The notes beneath the pieces are model-generated. The model searched no databases. It saw nothing but the letters and a program-made list of their open reading frames with translations, and was not told the DNA's origin. A stretch of 64,000 nt of DNA from NCBI RefSeq assembly GCF_022095615.2, contig NZ_CP155559.1:3407501-3471500 (forward strand). Reading direction: 5' to 3'. A program made the position numbers and the translations under genes. Source of the DNA: Bacillus thuringiensis. Its GTDB lineage: Bacteria > Bacillota > Bacilli > Bacillales > Bacillaceae_G. Of this stretch, positions 47,433-57,973 are shown in pieces; position 1 is the stretch's first letter, and every line of letters starts with the position of its first letter.

Positions 47433-48596
47433 TTAATTCTTCCATTCTACAGCTTTTAAAATACCTTGAATAACCCTTTGTTGATCTTCTGCTAACATAT
47501 TAGATCCTGAAGGCAAACAAATTCCACTTTGAAATAGGTACTGCGACACATCTTCATTTTTGCTATGCGGATAATACTTCTTCTCTTTAAAGAGCGATTG
47601 TATATGCAATGGCTTCCACATAGGACGCGCTTCAATATTCTCTTCCGCTAAAATTCTCAACACTTTCCCAATAGAGATCCCGGATTCCTTTTCATCAATT
47701 GTCAATGTAGTAAGCCATCGATTTGAGCGAGTATTTTCTAGTTCAGGCATAAAATAAAATCCTGGTATGAGAGATAGCGCTTCGTAATACCGGTTATATA
47801 TAGATCTTCTAGCTCTCACCCTGTCTTCTAACACTTCTAATTGTCCTCTTCCAATACCAGCTAATATATTACTCATTCGATAATTATATCCTATCTCACT
47901 ATGCTCATAATGTGGTGCTGGATCCTTTGCTTGTGTTGCTAAAAACCTCGCTCTTTCTAATGCTTCCACATCATCAGAAACAAGCATTCCACCACCTGAA
48001 GTTGTAATAATTTTATTTCCATTAAATGAATAAACCCCAAACTTCCCGAATGTGCCACTTGCTTTTCCTTTATATGTAGAACCTAGAGATTCTGCTGCAT
48101 CCTCAATTATAGGAACATCATAATGATTACAAAGCGAAAGAATTTCATCTAACTTAGCACTCTGACCATATAAATGAACAAGAATGACAGCCTTAGGTAA
48201 TTTCCCTGCTTTATTAGCATCATGCAACGCAAGTTCTAGAGCTTGCGTTGACATATTCCATGTCTCAGGTTCTGAGTCAATAAATACCGGTTCTGCGCCC
48301 AAATAAACAATCGGATTTGCACTCGCTACAAAAGTGAAACTTGAACAAAACACAGTATCGCCCTCTTGAACGTTTAATAATCGTAAAGCTAAATGAATAG
48401 CCGCGGTACCTGAACTAACCGCAGCCCCGCCTTTAACTCCTACAAAAGAAGCAAGCTCTCTTTCAAATTCATCTACATTTGGACCTAGAGGTGCAATCCA
48501 ATTTGAGTCAAAGGCATCTTTAATATATTTTTGTTCGTTTCCGCTCATATGCGGTGCAGAGAGATAGATTCGTTTTTTATGCTGAATTGTTTGCAT
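47433..48596 (-). CDS. DegT/DnrJ/EryC1/StrS sugar aminotransferase
   Basis: A 387-residue PLP enzyme. Motifs: SGTAAIHLALRLL, the PLP-binding DAAESLGSTYKGK, the Schiff-base Lys in FNGNKIITTSGGGM, and the family C-terminus. These enzymes transfer an amino group to a keto-sugar nucleotide, commonly making 4-amino-4,6-dideoxy sugars for surface glycans (EpsN/PglE type). ATG 48596 follows AAAGGATG. It is the last gene of the polysaccharide locus in reading direction. No matching dehydratase or acetyltransferase lies in the window. Confidence 0.85.
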   Translation of the reverse strand: MQTIQHKKRIYLSAPHMSGNEQKYIKDAFDSNWIAPLGPNVDEFERELASFVGVKGGAAVSSGTAAIHLALRLLNVQEGDTVFCSSFTFVASANPIVYLGAEPVFIDSEPETWNMSTQALELALHDANKAGKLPKAVILVHLYGQSAKLDEILSLCNHYDVPIIEDAAESLGSTYKGKASGTFGKFGVYSFNGNKIITTSGGGMLVSDDVEALERARFLATQAKDPAPHYEHSEIGYNYRMSNILAGIGRGQLEVLEDRVRARRSIYNRYYEALSLIPGFYFMPELENTRSNRWLTTLTIDEKESGISIGKVLRILAEENIEARPMWKPLHIQSLFKEKKYYPHSKNEDVSQYLFQSGICLPSGSNMLAEDQQRVIQGILKAVEWKN

Positions 48597-48626
48597 GTAA
48601 ACACATCCTTTATACATATTTAAATA

Positions 48627-49322
48627 CTATGTATCTAGAAACATATGCTTTAATACTGGTATATCGGGTAATCTTCTTAAATTATCAATTGTATAATGTG
48701 CTTTATAAGCTTGCTCAACAATAAGATTATGGTAAATTCCATCTTCTCTATTAATGTGAACCGTTAACCATTTTAGTTTCTTGGCTGTTATAAAATCTTT
48801 GCTTAAATTATCTCCTATATAGACACATTGCTGATGAGGCACCTGTAATTCCTTACTTATTTTTTCATATGGGATTTCGCTCGGCTTCCAACATTCTTTT
48901 CCAAGCTTATCAGTGAGAATTATTGAATGAACTCTCTCTTTTAACTTTAATGCATTTATTTTTCTTTCTTGAGCAACTAAATATCCATCTGAAATTAGTC
49001 CTATTTTAACGGTATTAATTAAATTATTTAGTACCCAATCTGCTTCATCCAATAATTGAATATCTGGTTTATGAATCCTATATTGTTCTATCAAATTACC
49101 AATCAATTTTTCATCATAATCAATGTTTAACTTTTCTAGTGTTTTATTAAACACTAATTTTCTTTCCCCCGAATTGAATAACCGTATTGCGATATTATAA
49201 AATTCAGTTTTCTTGTGATTTACTTTAATCCAATCATCCACTGCTTTAAAGCCACTTACGACATAATCTTTTTCTTTATACAAAGTATCATCCATGTCAA
49301 AAACAATTGCTTTGATCACCAT
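48627..49322 (-). CDS. HAD-family hydrolase
   Basis: 231 residues. The HAD motif I is AIVFDMDDTLYKE (nucleophile Asp near residue 9). Motif II is IGLISDG, and the Lys/acidic motifs lie in GKECWKPSEIPYEK and CVYIGDNLSKDFITAKK. It is a small-molecule phosphatase, probably acting on a sugar phosphate. ATG 49322 comes one base after the stop of the ATP-grasp gene, so the two are tightly coupled. Such ATP-grasp/HAD pairs recur in surface polysaccharide loci. Confidence 0.8.
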   Translation of the reverse strand: MVIKAIVFDMDDTLYKEKDYVVSGFKAVDDWIKVNHKKTEFYNIAIRLFNSGERKLVFNKTLEKLNIDYDEKLIGNLIEQYRIHKPDIQLLDEADWVLNNLINTVKIGLISDGYLVAQERKINALKLKERVHSIILTDKLGKECWKPSEIPYEKISKELQVPHQQCVYIGDNLSKDFITAKKLKWLTVHINREDGIYHNLIVEQAYKAHYTIDNLRRLPDIPVLKHMFLDT

Positions 49323-49323
49323 A

Positions 49324-50286
49324 TTAAACAATCTCCATAAAAATCGCTTCATCGTATCTAAGCATTGTTAAATTTCCTCTCCAATTAAAGTCTTTATCTA
49401 TAAAGACTTCCCCCTGACACATTTTAATTGTCCAAAGTGGAAAATTCGCTCCTGCTTCTATTGATAGTGGTATTCCTCCTCCAAAACGAGGGTTTATTTC
49501 AATAAACGTAATTTGCCCATCCTCCTTTTTAAAACATTGTAAAGTAATACACCCAATAGGATTAGGAAGAGCTTTTATTACAGTTTCTGCTGCTTGGATG
49601 ATGTCAAAATCTTTCTTGGTCACACCTTTACTTACCTCACCTGCTCGTGTCTCTATACGCAATCTAGGAACGATCGTTTTTATATTCCCATAGAAATCTA
49701 CCATGACATCTATAGTGTATTCCTCTCCTGAAACGTACTCTTGTATCATAGCGTTAGGTATATACTCCTTAAAAAATTCCAATTCCTTTTCATTCATTAT
49801 TTTTGTTACACCTTTACTAGAACTGCCATCATAAGGTTTAATTAATAGTGGAAATTGAAATTCCTTTCTTTCAATCTCTTCATCACTATACACTCTAGGA
49901 GTTGGTATATTATTAGATACAAAAAAGTTATATGTGTATTTTTTGTTATTAGCAATTTTATTTAATTCCATACTAGAAACTAGTACTTTTACACCAATAC
50001 CTTCAAAAACCTCCGAATTATTAGCCATAAGGATTAATTCTGTATCAATTAACGGAATTATTAGATTTATCATTTCAGATCTACATATTTTTAACAATTC
50101 ATTTATATATCCTTCTTCATTTACACGCGGAACAATAAAATGCTTATCGCTAAAGTAAATGGTAGGAGCAGTTTCTTTTAAGTCTGCAGTAAAGATTTTT
50201 CCTTTGATTCCTACTTGTTCAAATACCTCCTTAAATTTTTTAATTAAAGTGACCCTCCTACCAGAGCTAGTAAACAAAATGTTCAT
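49324..50286 (-). CDS. ATP-grasp ligase of the polysaccharide locus
   Basis: 320 residues. It starts with a pre-ATP-grasp Rossmann-like part (MNILFTSSGRRVTLIKKF, carbamoyl-phosphate-synthase-like). The ATP-grasp domain follows: FPLLIKPYDGSSSKGV, IQEYVSGEEYTID, and the metal site FIEINPRFGGG. It joins a carboxylate to an amine or similar, maybe adding an amino acid to a sugar. ATG 50286 follows GGGGGGAAT. The substrate cannot be read from the sequence. Confidence 0.8.
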   Translation of the reverse strand: MNILFTSSGRRVTLIKKFKEVFEQVGIKGKIFTADLKETAPTIYFSDKHFIVPRVNEEGYINELLKICRSEMINLIIPLIDTELILMANNSEVFEGIGVKVLVSSMELNKIANNKKYTYNFFVSNNIPTPRVYSDEEIERKEFQFPLLIKPYDGSSSKGVTKIMNEKELEFFKEYIPNAMIQEYVSGEEYTIDVMVDFYGNIKTIVPRLRIETRAGEVSKGVTKKDFDIIQAAETVIKALPNPIGCITLQCFKKEDGQITFIEINPRFGGGIPLSIEAGANFPLWTIKMCQGEVFIDKDFNWRGNLTMLRYDEAIFMEIV

Positions 50287-50287
50287 T

Positions 50288-50893
50288 TTATTCCCCCCCA
50301 TGCTCGATTCCCCCCTTAAAAACTGGCATAGTCACATGCTTATTATTTGTTATCCCTTCCGATTTTAAAACCTTACTAAAAGTTAGATATAAAATTTTCA
50401 AATCTAAAAGAAAATTTTGATTCTCAACATACCATACATCTAATTTAAATTTCTCATCCCATGAGATACTATTTCTTCCATTAATTTGAGCCCATCCAGT
50501 GATTCCCGGTCTAACATTATGCCTTTTAGCTTGCTCTTGCGAATATAAAGGCAAATATTCCATTAATAATGGCCGAGGGCCCACCAAACTCAATTGACCT
50601 TTTAGTACATTTATTAATTGTGGTAATTCATCTAAACTATATTTTCTAAGGGATTTTCCAAATTTAGTTAATCTATCGTGATCAGATAGGAGCTCGCCAT
50701 TACTATCTCTAGCATCAGTCATCGTGCGAAACTTATAAAGATAAAAAGGCTGTCCGTGTATACCTGGACGTTGTTGTTTAAATAGGATAGGTGAGCCTAT
50801 TTTGAACTTAACTAGGACCGCTACTAAAAGAATGACATGAAAGAAACACAATAATAATAATAAAGAAATAAGTATATCAAAGAGTCTTTTCAT
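50288..50893 (-). CDS. Initiating sugar-phosphate transferase
   Basis: 201 residues of the PglC/WcaJ-core family: one N-terminal membrane helix ([18 protein letters not shown]), [48 protein letters not shown]. It moves a sugar-1-phosphate onto undecaprenyl phosphate, the first step of polysaccharide assembly. It lacks the extra N-terminal helices of the WbaP type. The stop lies next to the ATP-grasp start. Confidence 0.9.
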   Translation of the reverse strand: MKRLFDILISLLLLLCFFHVILLVAVLVKFKIGSPILFKQQRPGIHGQPFYLYKFRTMTDARDSNGELLSDHDRLTKFGKSLRKYSLDELPQLINVLKGQLSLVGPRPLLMEYLPLYSQEQAKRHNVRPGITGWAQINGRNSISWDEKFKLDVWYVENQNFLLDLKILYLTFSKVLKSEGITNNKHVTMPVFKGGIEHGGE

Positions 50894-50944
50894 TAATAAT
50901 CATACTCCTTGCTAATATTTTTACGAATGCGGTTTTCAAAGATA

Positions 50945-50974
50945 AATATATAAACCAAAAGACATTTGTTACAA
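50945..50974 (-). promoter_or_regulatory. Possible promoter before the sugar transferase
   Basis: TTGTAA, 18 bp, TATATT on the minus strand in the 281-bp gap upstream of the gene; suggests a second transcript inside the polysaccharide locus. Confidence 0.4.
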
Positions 50975-51174
50975 ACTTATCTCATTTCACTATACATCTT
51001 AGAAAAAAATGTACGCCTTGTATTTTTCAGTTCCCCTTTTTATTTATACATTTAGCTCTCCTTTAATTTATCGTAATTTTTTAATTATTAACTTATTCCA
51101 TTCACTTATTATTTCATATAAAACAACTACTTCTATTAAATAGACCATTGTCCCATTTATTTCAATGAAAAAAG

Positions 51175-52251
51175 CTATCCAATCGCTCTTTGATTATTAC
51201 GTGCAATAAAACTCCTGTTATCAATCATTCGCTCTATAGGTTTATATATATAATTTATTACATACGATGAAGCAATACATAACGTTATCAACCAAATAAA
51301 AATTATGATTGGATATCTAGGTGCAAATATAAGCCCTGGAAAAATTGACATATAAAAAAACATATGAGTCAACCATATGTTTGTCGAATGCTCCCCCAAA
51401 AAGGCTAATATATGTTGTATAACACTACTCTTATTCATAAGAATAAAAAAACTAATAAATGCAATAGCGGTAAAAGGAGCGATAATCATAGATTCATAAA
51501 AAGCATGTAAAACTATTAACATAATAATCCCTATAGTACAAAGTATATTCTTATAAGGCATGTAATAAAATTTATTATATAGTTTTGAATAAATTTTTTC
51601 TTTCGCAAAAATAGTACCCACAATAAATGGAAGTAAAGATGTACCAACCAATACCACGGTATTTACTGACATGCCTAAAATTGTATGATGCCCAACATCC
51701 AAAACATTTTTTATACGTTGAATATAGCTCACTAAATATATGATCCCAAAAACCAGTAACAAACTTAATGAATTATATTGCCTCACCAATTTAGTCAATA
51801 GCGGTGCTAAAAAGACAAGAATAATATATGTCTGTAAAAACCACCATGCACCATTATATGAAGATGACAGTACAAAGACGTTGAGAAAGAACTTTATTAT
51901 ACCACCTGAGAAAACCTCTGATTTACCTGCAAAAAATCCAACAACAACAAATAGAACAAGCACTATCCAATAGTTCATTAATAATTTTAGAATACGTATA
52001 CGGTTTCTACTTACATTTAATCTTTGCTCTTTATAAAAAATTACATATAAACCATAACCACTTATAAAACAATATATAGGTACACATGCATCTCCAAATA
52101 ATGCCAAGTAGTAAACTAGCGGTGTTCCGTTGATTGTTAAAAAGTTTTCATACATCCCGTTAACTTCTTTCCTAGCAAACAAGTGAAGTAACAACATGAG
52201 TAATATAGCTGCTCCTTTTAACATTTGTGTATCACTTTTTGAAATTTCCAT
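51175..52251 (-). CDS. Membrane O-acyltransferase (acyltransferase 3 family)
   Basis: 358 residues with about ten helices. The family N-terminus is MLKGAAILLMLLLHLFARKE (motif His ~23), then CVPIYCFISGYGLY. Such proteins (OafA/WecH type) add acetyl or other acyl groups to sugars in surface polysaccharides. A ~205-bp gap and a terminator of the neighbouring gene separate it from upstream genes, so it may have its own promoter. Confidence 0.85.
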   Translation of the reverse strand: MEISKSDTQMLKGAAILLMLLLHLFARKEVNGMYENFLTINGTPLVYYLALFGDACVPIYCFISGYGLYVIFYKEQRLNVSRNRIRILKLLMNYWIVLVLFVVVGFFAGKSEVFSGGIIKFFLNVFVLSSSYNGAWWFLQTYIILVFLAPLLTKLVRQYNSLSLLLVFGIIYLVSYIQRIKNVLDVGHHTILGMSVNTVVLVGTSLLPFIVGTIFAKEKIYSKLYNKFYYMPYKNILCTIGIIMLIVLHAFYESMIIAPFTAIAFISFFILMNKSSVIQHILAFLGEHSTNIWLTHMFFYMSIFPGLIFAPRYPIIIFIWLITLCIASSYVINYIYKPIERMIDNRSFIARNNQRAIG

Positions 52252-52394
52252 AAAATCAAATCTCCTCCTTTCATATCTGCTGGTTTCTTGTTATGTATTC
52301 CATATCAGTTATTTTATTTAAATCGTATATATTTAATTTTAGCTGTCGTTATATGGCACTTCTTCCTAAAGTTCTAAAAACTCAGCATAAATAA

Positions 52395-52437
52395 AAAGCC
52401 ACTATGCCTATGAAAACATGGTAGCCTTTCTTTTTTT
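52395..52437 (-). terminator. Terminator of the beta-helix gene
   Basis: AAAGGCTAC paired with GTGGCTTTTT (G-T pairs included) around a ~20-nt loop, 20 bp after the stop codon. Confidence 0.6.
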
Positions 52438-52456
52438 ATATTAATAATTAAGCACA

Positions 52457-55021
52457 TTACGCATTCATTTGCCCGAACGTTACAAACATGGCCAATGGAC
52501 CAATTTCCTTCCATACAATATCATTATCAGTAATAGTACCGTTGGAAATTGTAGAAAAAGTGGGTGGGATTGTATGTGACGTACCATTATTTACAGCTTC
52601 ATATACATGGTTACCAAAATTAATTCTACTTCCTTTCACATAACTTTTAGATGCTGTCCACGTTTGATTATTTGCATATCCAGCTTTAGAACAAATCCAA
52701 CCAATATATCCTCCTGCAATCGGATTTGAATTTCTTAGTTCTTGTCCTAATCTATAATATCCTGTTGTTGGGATAGTTGGTATTCGATAGTATGGATCTA
52801 GCACACCGTTTACAATATTTCCTTGTAGAAATTCTTTTCCTGTAATCATCATTGTTGCATTATTTAGCATGTTATTCTGCATTACGACTTGAAGTGTACT
52901 GCTCGTTGTTCTATTGTCTATCCCAACTTGTATTAAATTTATAGCGGTTATAGTATTATTTTGGATTACTGCTTGTTTGCCTGCAAATGCTGCATCTAAA
53001 ATAATAATCGTTCTCTGAAGAGTATCATTTGTAATTTTCACAACATTCCCACTTAACATTGTATCATCGGATACATTTTGAACATTTAAGACCGTTCCAT
53101 TCGGTTTTTCAATATGACAATTAATCATCTTGAATGATTTGAGGTTATTTACTGTAAGTAACGTATTGTTTTTATCCTTACTAATGAACTTACAATCTCT
53201 TAATTCTAAAGAATCTGTATTACTTGTAATACCCAACAAATCAATTTCCTTAAAAAAACAATTTGTGTATGTTCCTGCAAATAAGGTTGGGTTTTTAACA
53301 TTATTAAATAGTGTATTTTCAAATATCCACCCTGATTTAAATGTTCCCGCTGTTACATAATTTAAATACAACACATCTTGCCCTTCAAACACACAGTTTG
53401 AAATTATTTGCGGCTCATTTTTCACCTCTAAAGTCCATTGATACAATGATGACAAAGAAGTTAGTTTATCAGCATCGTTAAAAAAACGACATGAATCAAC
53501 TTTAACTACATATGAAAAAGGTGTATCAATAATCATCTTACTATTGCAAAAAACATTACCTAGTATGTTAATAGACCTGTTCGCATACGCACCCTGCGTG
53601 TTTATTTGTGTGCCATAAACGTAATTATTAGAGAAAATAACATCTCCTGACAAAGCGATCTTTGTTAATCGAATATTATTTCCTGCCACTATTACCCTAT
53701 CCGCGCCACCATTAATAGCTAGCCCAACATAAGCATTTGATACTGTATTCATTATAGAATTATCCAAAACATAAATAAATTTCCCATTTACAACAATAAT
53801 ATTATAATTTTTATTATCATGAAAATTATTTCTTTCAATATAAATATATTGGTTTAAATCATATCCATCTTCAATATCAATTCCACTTTGTGGATTAGTA
53901 CCTGCAATATGATGAATATTATTATCTCGAATGTATACATTCTTTGCACCACATACACTGATTCCTTGTCTACGACAGTCATGTAAATCACATTTCTCAA
54001 TATACGTATATTGAGGGAACGAAGGCACTCGAACATTTATTAAGCAATTTGTAGGAACAGGCACATTACCTTGATGCAGGACGATTTTAGCATAACTTGC
54101 TCCTTTAGGAACCTCTACTTCATCAAAAAATTGCACATTAATTTTTGAAGATATAAATACATTACTTAGAGTATAAAAAATCACATCATAATAATCGCAT
54201 TTTATATCAGAACCCAATGCTCCAAATCCATTTCCATATAAACCGAAGTAACCATACTTTACAATAGCCACTTGGGTCATATCAATTTTCAACTTGGAAC
54301 GTATCTTTGTTGTACTACTTATTAATGAACCATCTGTTGTATTAATTGCTCCCTGTTCAAATGAACTTGCTAATGATGTAGGAAAAGGTGAAATCTGCCC
54401 AAAAGTACTGTTCAGTGTAATGGCATCTCCTGTACAATCTAAAATATCTAGATTATCTAAAGATAGAAACCTTATATTGTTCCCCCCATCGGCAGGCGGA
54501 GTAAAACTCCCTACTTCAATTCCATACCCTCCCTCATGTGTTCCTCCACTTGAATAATCATGCGTATCTCTATCTCCTTGGATAACACCATTTGTAACCC
54601 TAGAATAAATCTGATTTTTACGGAAACTTATAATTGCATAACCTGTCAATTTATTTGTTTCCATTTTTAAGATTGAACCATTTAAATTCAGTGTAAGATA
54701 GCTTTGAGGTTCAATAGGATTTTGTTTATCAATTAAATATATACCTTTTGGTAATAAAACTTCTGTATATCCTTGTTGCGACGCCCAAACTAAAGCATTA
54801 TTAATCCCTTGAGAAGTATTAACGGCATCAGTTCCATCATTTTTTACATTCCACCTATCTAATTCTAATGTATATATACTTGAAGAATTTAGAATCCCTA
54901 ACGATTTTGGAATCCATTTTGACTGATTACTATCATAAGTCAAAATATCGTCATTAGAAGGCGGTTTGGTTACAAAATTCAAATCACTCAAACTTCCAAG
55001 ATTCGCCTTTCTGATCCACAT
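52457..55021 (-). CDS. Large right-handed beta-helix protein, tail-spike-like
   Basis: 854 residues with no signal peptide. The N-terminal ~45 residues (MWIRKANLGSLSDLNFVTKP, DDILTYDSNQSKWIPKSLG) look like the structural head of phage tail fibres. Then comes a pectate-lyase/GH28-like beta helix (~55-720): DGTDAVNTSQGINNAL, LPKGIYLIDKQ, GIEVGSF, and repeated N-N-x-[IF] rungs such as IYIRDNNIHHIAG and IYIERNNFHD. The end (~770-854) resembles a carbohydrate-binding module (WTASKSYVKGSRINFGNHVYEA). ATG 55021 follows GAGGTG. Tail spikes of this kind cut polysaccharide. Here it may trim or edit the polymer made by neighbours, or be a captured phage gene. Confidence 0.7.
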   Translation of the reverse strand: MWIRKANLGSLSDLNFVTKPPSNDDILTYDSNQSKWIPKSLGILNSSSIYTLELDRWNVKNDGTDAVNTSQGINNALVWASQQGYTEVLLPKGIYLIDKQNPIEPQSYLTLNLNGSILKMETNKLTGYAIISFRKNQIYSRVTNGVIQGDRDTHDYSSGGTHEGGYGIEVGSFTPPADGGNNIRFLSLDNLDILDCTGDAITLNSTFGQISPFPTSLASSFEQGAINTTDGSLISSTTKIRSKLKIDMTQVAIVKYGYFGLYGNGFGALGSDIKCDYYDVIFYTLSNVFISSKINVQFFDEVEVPKGASYAKIVLHQGNVPVPTNCLINVRVPSFPQYTYIEKCDLHDCRRQGISVCGAKNVYIRDNNIHHIAGTNPQSGIDIEDGYDLNQYIYIERNNFHDNKNYNIIVVNGKFIYVLDNSIMNTVSNAYVGLAINGGADRVIVAGNNIRLTKIALSGDVIFSNNYVYGTQINTQGAYANRSINILGNVFCNSKMIIDTPFSYVVKVDSCRFFNDADKLTSLSSLYQWTLEVKNEPQIISNCVFEGQDVLYLNYVTAGTFKSGWIFENTLFNNVKNPTLFAGTYTNCFFKEIDLLGITSNTDSLELRDCKFISKDKNNTLLTVNNLKSFKMINCHIEKPNGTVLNVQNVSDDTMLSGNVVKITNDTLQRTIIILDAAFAGKQAVIQNNTITAINLIQVGIDNRTTSSTLQVVMQNNMLNNATMMITGKEFLQGNIVNGVLDPYYRIPTIPTTGYYRLGQELRNSNPIAGGYIGWICSKAGYANNQTWTASKSYVKGSRINFGNHVYEAVNNGTSHTIPPTFSTISNGTITDNDIVWKEIGPLAMFVTFGQMNA

Positions 55022-55252
55022 CAATTTTCACCTCTTTTTTACTTTTCTATATATTATGTTCAGTAAGGTAAATTGATTGGATATAGTAGAATTAATTGCA
55101 CTTTATAAATATCAATACAGAAATTCACTATTCAGAAAGACTTTTTATAATCCCTTTCTTCTTTCCTAAAAGATTTTCTCCAACTCATTATTTTCGGTAT
55201 ATTTACCAAAAATTGGATAATATTTTCTATTTTCATAACGAATCACAATTAG

Positions 55253-56311
55253 TTAGATCACAGGAAGCTTAGCAATAATATTTTTAATACCCCTTTTGAT
55301 TTTCCCCTTTCTATACATTTTTTCACCTAGAACGTATAAATACTCTATATTTTTATATTCGATAGCATCTAAATATTCCTTTGAAAAGTAGTCCCTAGAA
55401 CCCTCGTTATGCAAATCTATTACCTTTTCATTCGAAACATACTTTTCTATTAATTCTCTAATGTGCATTTCACGAAGGTTGCTATTAAATAAATTATATA
55501 GACATGTTTTAAATGTATTTAGCAACATTATACTAATTCCATTGTATTGCTTTTGTTGAGTATCTAAATAATATTTATTAATAACTTCTTTTTGTATTTG
55601 ATAGCCATTGACCATATCCTCAAATAAATACGGCATATATTTACTTGTTAGTCCACCCATCCTATAATAATATAAAGCCTGATCAATAATTGTTATCCTA
55701 TTTGATTTTATAAACATTTCCAAATTATAAAAGAGATCGTCACCCAGAAAATGTATTTTATTTAAATACTCCCCACAACTTTCGAGTATCTCCCTTTTAT
55801 ATAGCTTTGCATATAACGAAGATGGGAATGGGTGTCCCCAAAAGTATGCTACCACCAATTCTTTCCTTATTTCCTCCTTATCATAAATTCTATTATTATC
55901 GAAGTATTCACTTTTATTTTTTTTCTTAATCAACACACCGTTACCTAAAACTTTATACGTATTACAAACTGTAATATCTGCAGAACTTTCAACAGATTGT
56001 TTATATAATATTTCAACCATTCTTCTGTCAATCCAGTCATCTGCATCTACAAACATGACATAATTAGAACTCGAAGCTTCTATGCCTTTTTTTCGAGTTG
56101 TAATACTCCCCTCATTTTTTTTATTTATTACAATGATTCTTTTATCTTGTCTTTCATATTTCCTACATATATTCAAACTACTATCTGAGGATCCATCATT
56201 CACCAAAATCAATTCCAAATCCTCAAATGTCTGATTAAGAATAGAATGTATACATTTATCAAGTTTTTTCTCTGCATTATAAATAGGTATTACTATACTT
56301 ACCTGACTCAT
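55253..56311 (-). CDS. Glycosyltransferase family 2
   Basis: 352 residues. The GT-A fold has SIVIPIYNAEKKLDKCI at the start, ELILVNDGSSDSS, and the metal-binding VMFVDADDWID. The C-terminal half is helical and variable. It adds one sugar in the cytoplasm to the lipid-linked repeat unit. ATG 56311 follows GGGAGGTGA; the GTG three codons before lies within that site. Confidence 0.85.
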   Translation of the reverse strand: MSQVSIVIPIYNAEKKLDKCIHSILNQTFEDLELILVNDGSSDSSLNICRKYERQDKRIIVINKKNEGSITTRKKGIEASSSNYVMFVDADDWIDRRMVEILYKQSVESSADITVCNTYKVLGNGVLIKKKNKSEYFDNNRIYDKEEIRKELVVAYFWGHPFPSSLYAKLYKREILESCGEYLNKIHFLGDDLFYNLEMFIKSNRITIIDQALYYYRMGGLTSKYMPYLFEDMVNGYQIQKEVINKYYLDTQQKQYNGISIMLLNTFKTCLYNLFNSNLREMHIRELIEKYVSNEKVIDLHNEGSRDYFSKEYLDAIEYKNIEYLYVLGEKMYRKGKIKRGIKNIIAKLPVI

Positions 56312-56396
56312 AAACTTCACCTCCCTTTGTAGATATCATCTTCACTATTTTCTCTCCATTATCTAACATTTCAAGTGGTGAGATTCAAAAACTTAT

Positions 56397-57956
56397 TCAT
56401 AAATAGGTCTTACTTGAATTTTTATGTGCTAATCGTCTAGATATTATTTTAATGGTAAGTGTTTTGAATATATCAATTAAATATTCAAACTCTTTAGTTT
56501 TTCTGAAAACCAATAAGAAAATTGCATTTGGAATAACTAAACATAAAACGCTACGTATTACCATATTAATGACCATAGAATTATTAAAGATATTGCCCAA
56601 AATATCCGTTATTATAACAGCAACTAATACCAGTACTATAAACAAACCATATCTGGCAAAATATAATTTCACTGATTTTTTGAAAACTAAGTTATATATA
56701 ATATAAGGATCGTACCAGAAGTAAGTACACAATCTACTGATGATGGTTCCAAAAAACACACCTGCAATTCCTATGTGTTTCGCGAGAATTATAGAAACTA
56801 TAATATTTATAACAGCCGCTATAATAGGTCTATATTTTCCTTTTTTAAATAAACCAGTGGTTTCTCTAAAAGTTGTGGCCGCATTTTGCATTCCAGCAGT
56901 AAAAAAATTTAGTATTATGGCAAAAACTATATATTTATCAAACACATAATTTTCACCTAACCATAAAGTTATAAATGGATTCATTAAATTCCAAAGACAA
57001 ACCGTACAAAATCCATATATCCAAAAATTAGTGAAATTAATTACACGAAAAATAAAATATTTTTTTTCTGCATCTTCTTTAACATTTAAATTTCCGACAC
57101 TGGCAGTAATAGAATAAAAAAAATACCCTAACAAGGTATTTAATGTGTTTAAAATCAACAAATAATTCGAATACATACCAACCCAAATAATTCCAACGAA
57201 TTTAGAGATAACAATATTATCAGTTCCGTTAATTACTACACCACTAATTTTGTATAATAATAACGCATATAAATTTTCAAAAAATATCTTCCTATCCTCT
57301 TTGGATAGTTTTGCATTATTTTTCTCTTTTAAATATGGATATAATTTATTTGCCGTATTTGCAATATATATATTTTCAATTACTCTTAATGCTAATTGAA
57401 CTATTAGCACCATAATATAATTACCTGTAGCTACCAATAAAAAAACTTGTAAAGAGTGAGATATGATTGTGAATATACTGTGTATTTTAGATATAATATG
57501 ATTACGTTGATCAGCGATAATAATTGATTGCTTATACACAAAATAATATGATGAAACTGAACTTACTAAAAATAAGAGATAGATAATGTTAATATTTTCA
57601 ATTGCAGTATGCGCATTCGTTATATAAGGAAGAAATGGTAATAGTGCTAATCCTATCAATAAAACTATTAATCCTATTAATCTGTATGCTTTTTGGTATA
57701 AGTTCATTAATGCCTGTATTTTATAAATATCCTTTTCAGCTAAAGGCCTGTATAAACTATAAATTATAGCAGTATCAAAACCCAAATTAGCTAGCGAAAA
57801 CATAATTAATATACTTGTAAAAAGTCCATCCACCCCTAAATATTCTATGCCAAGTATATAAATAAAAACAGTTCTAACAATAAACCCCATACCAATACTA
57901 ATTATTTGTCCAGACAAACCGAATAATATATTTTTCAGGGAATTTTGTATCCTCAT
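56397..57956 (-). CDS. Polysaccharide repeat-unit flippase (Wzx-like)
   Basis: 519 residues with about 14 helices, in the MATE-related polysaccharide exporter group. FGLSGQIISIGMGFIVRTVF near the start and the charged loop EKNNAKLSKEDRKIFFENLYALLLYKIS are characteristic. It turns the undecaprenyl-linked repeat unit to the outer face for polymerisation by the EpsG-like protein. Only such flippase in the window. Confidence 0.85.
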   Translation of the reverse strand: MRIQNSLKNILFGLSGQIISIGMGFIVRTVFIYILGIEYLGVDGLFTSILIMFSLANLGFDTAIIYSLYRPLAEKDIYKIQALMNLYQKAYRLIGLIVLLIGLALLPFLPYITNAHTAIENINIIYLLFLVSSVSSYYFVYKQSIIIADQRNHIISKIHSIFTIISHSLQVFLLVATGNYIMVLIVQLALRVIENIYIANTANKLYPYLKEKNNAKLSKEDRKIFFENLYALLLYKISGVVINGTDNIVISKFVGIIWVGMYSNYLLILNTLNTLLGYFFYSITASVGNLNVKEDAEKKYFIFRVINFTNFWIYGFCTVCLWNLMNPFITLWLGENYVFDKYIVFAIILNFFTAGMQNAATTFRETTGLFKKGKYRPIIAAVINIIVSIILAKHIGIAGVFFGTIISRLCTYFWYDPYIIYNLVFKKSVKLYFARYGLFIVLVLVAVIITDILGNIFNNSMVINMVIRSVLCLVIPNAIFLLVFRKTKEFEYLIDIFKTLTIKIISRRLAHKNSSKTYL

Positions 57957-57973
57957 AATAATACCTTCTATTT

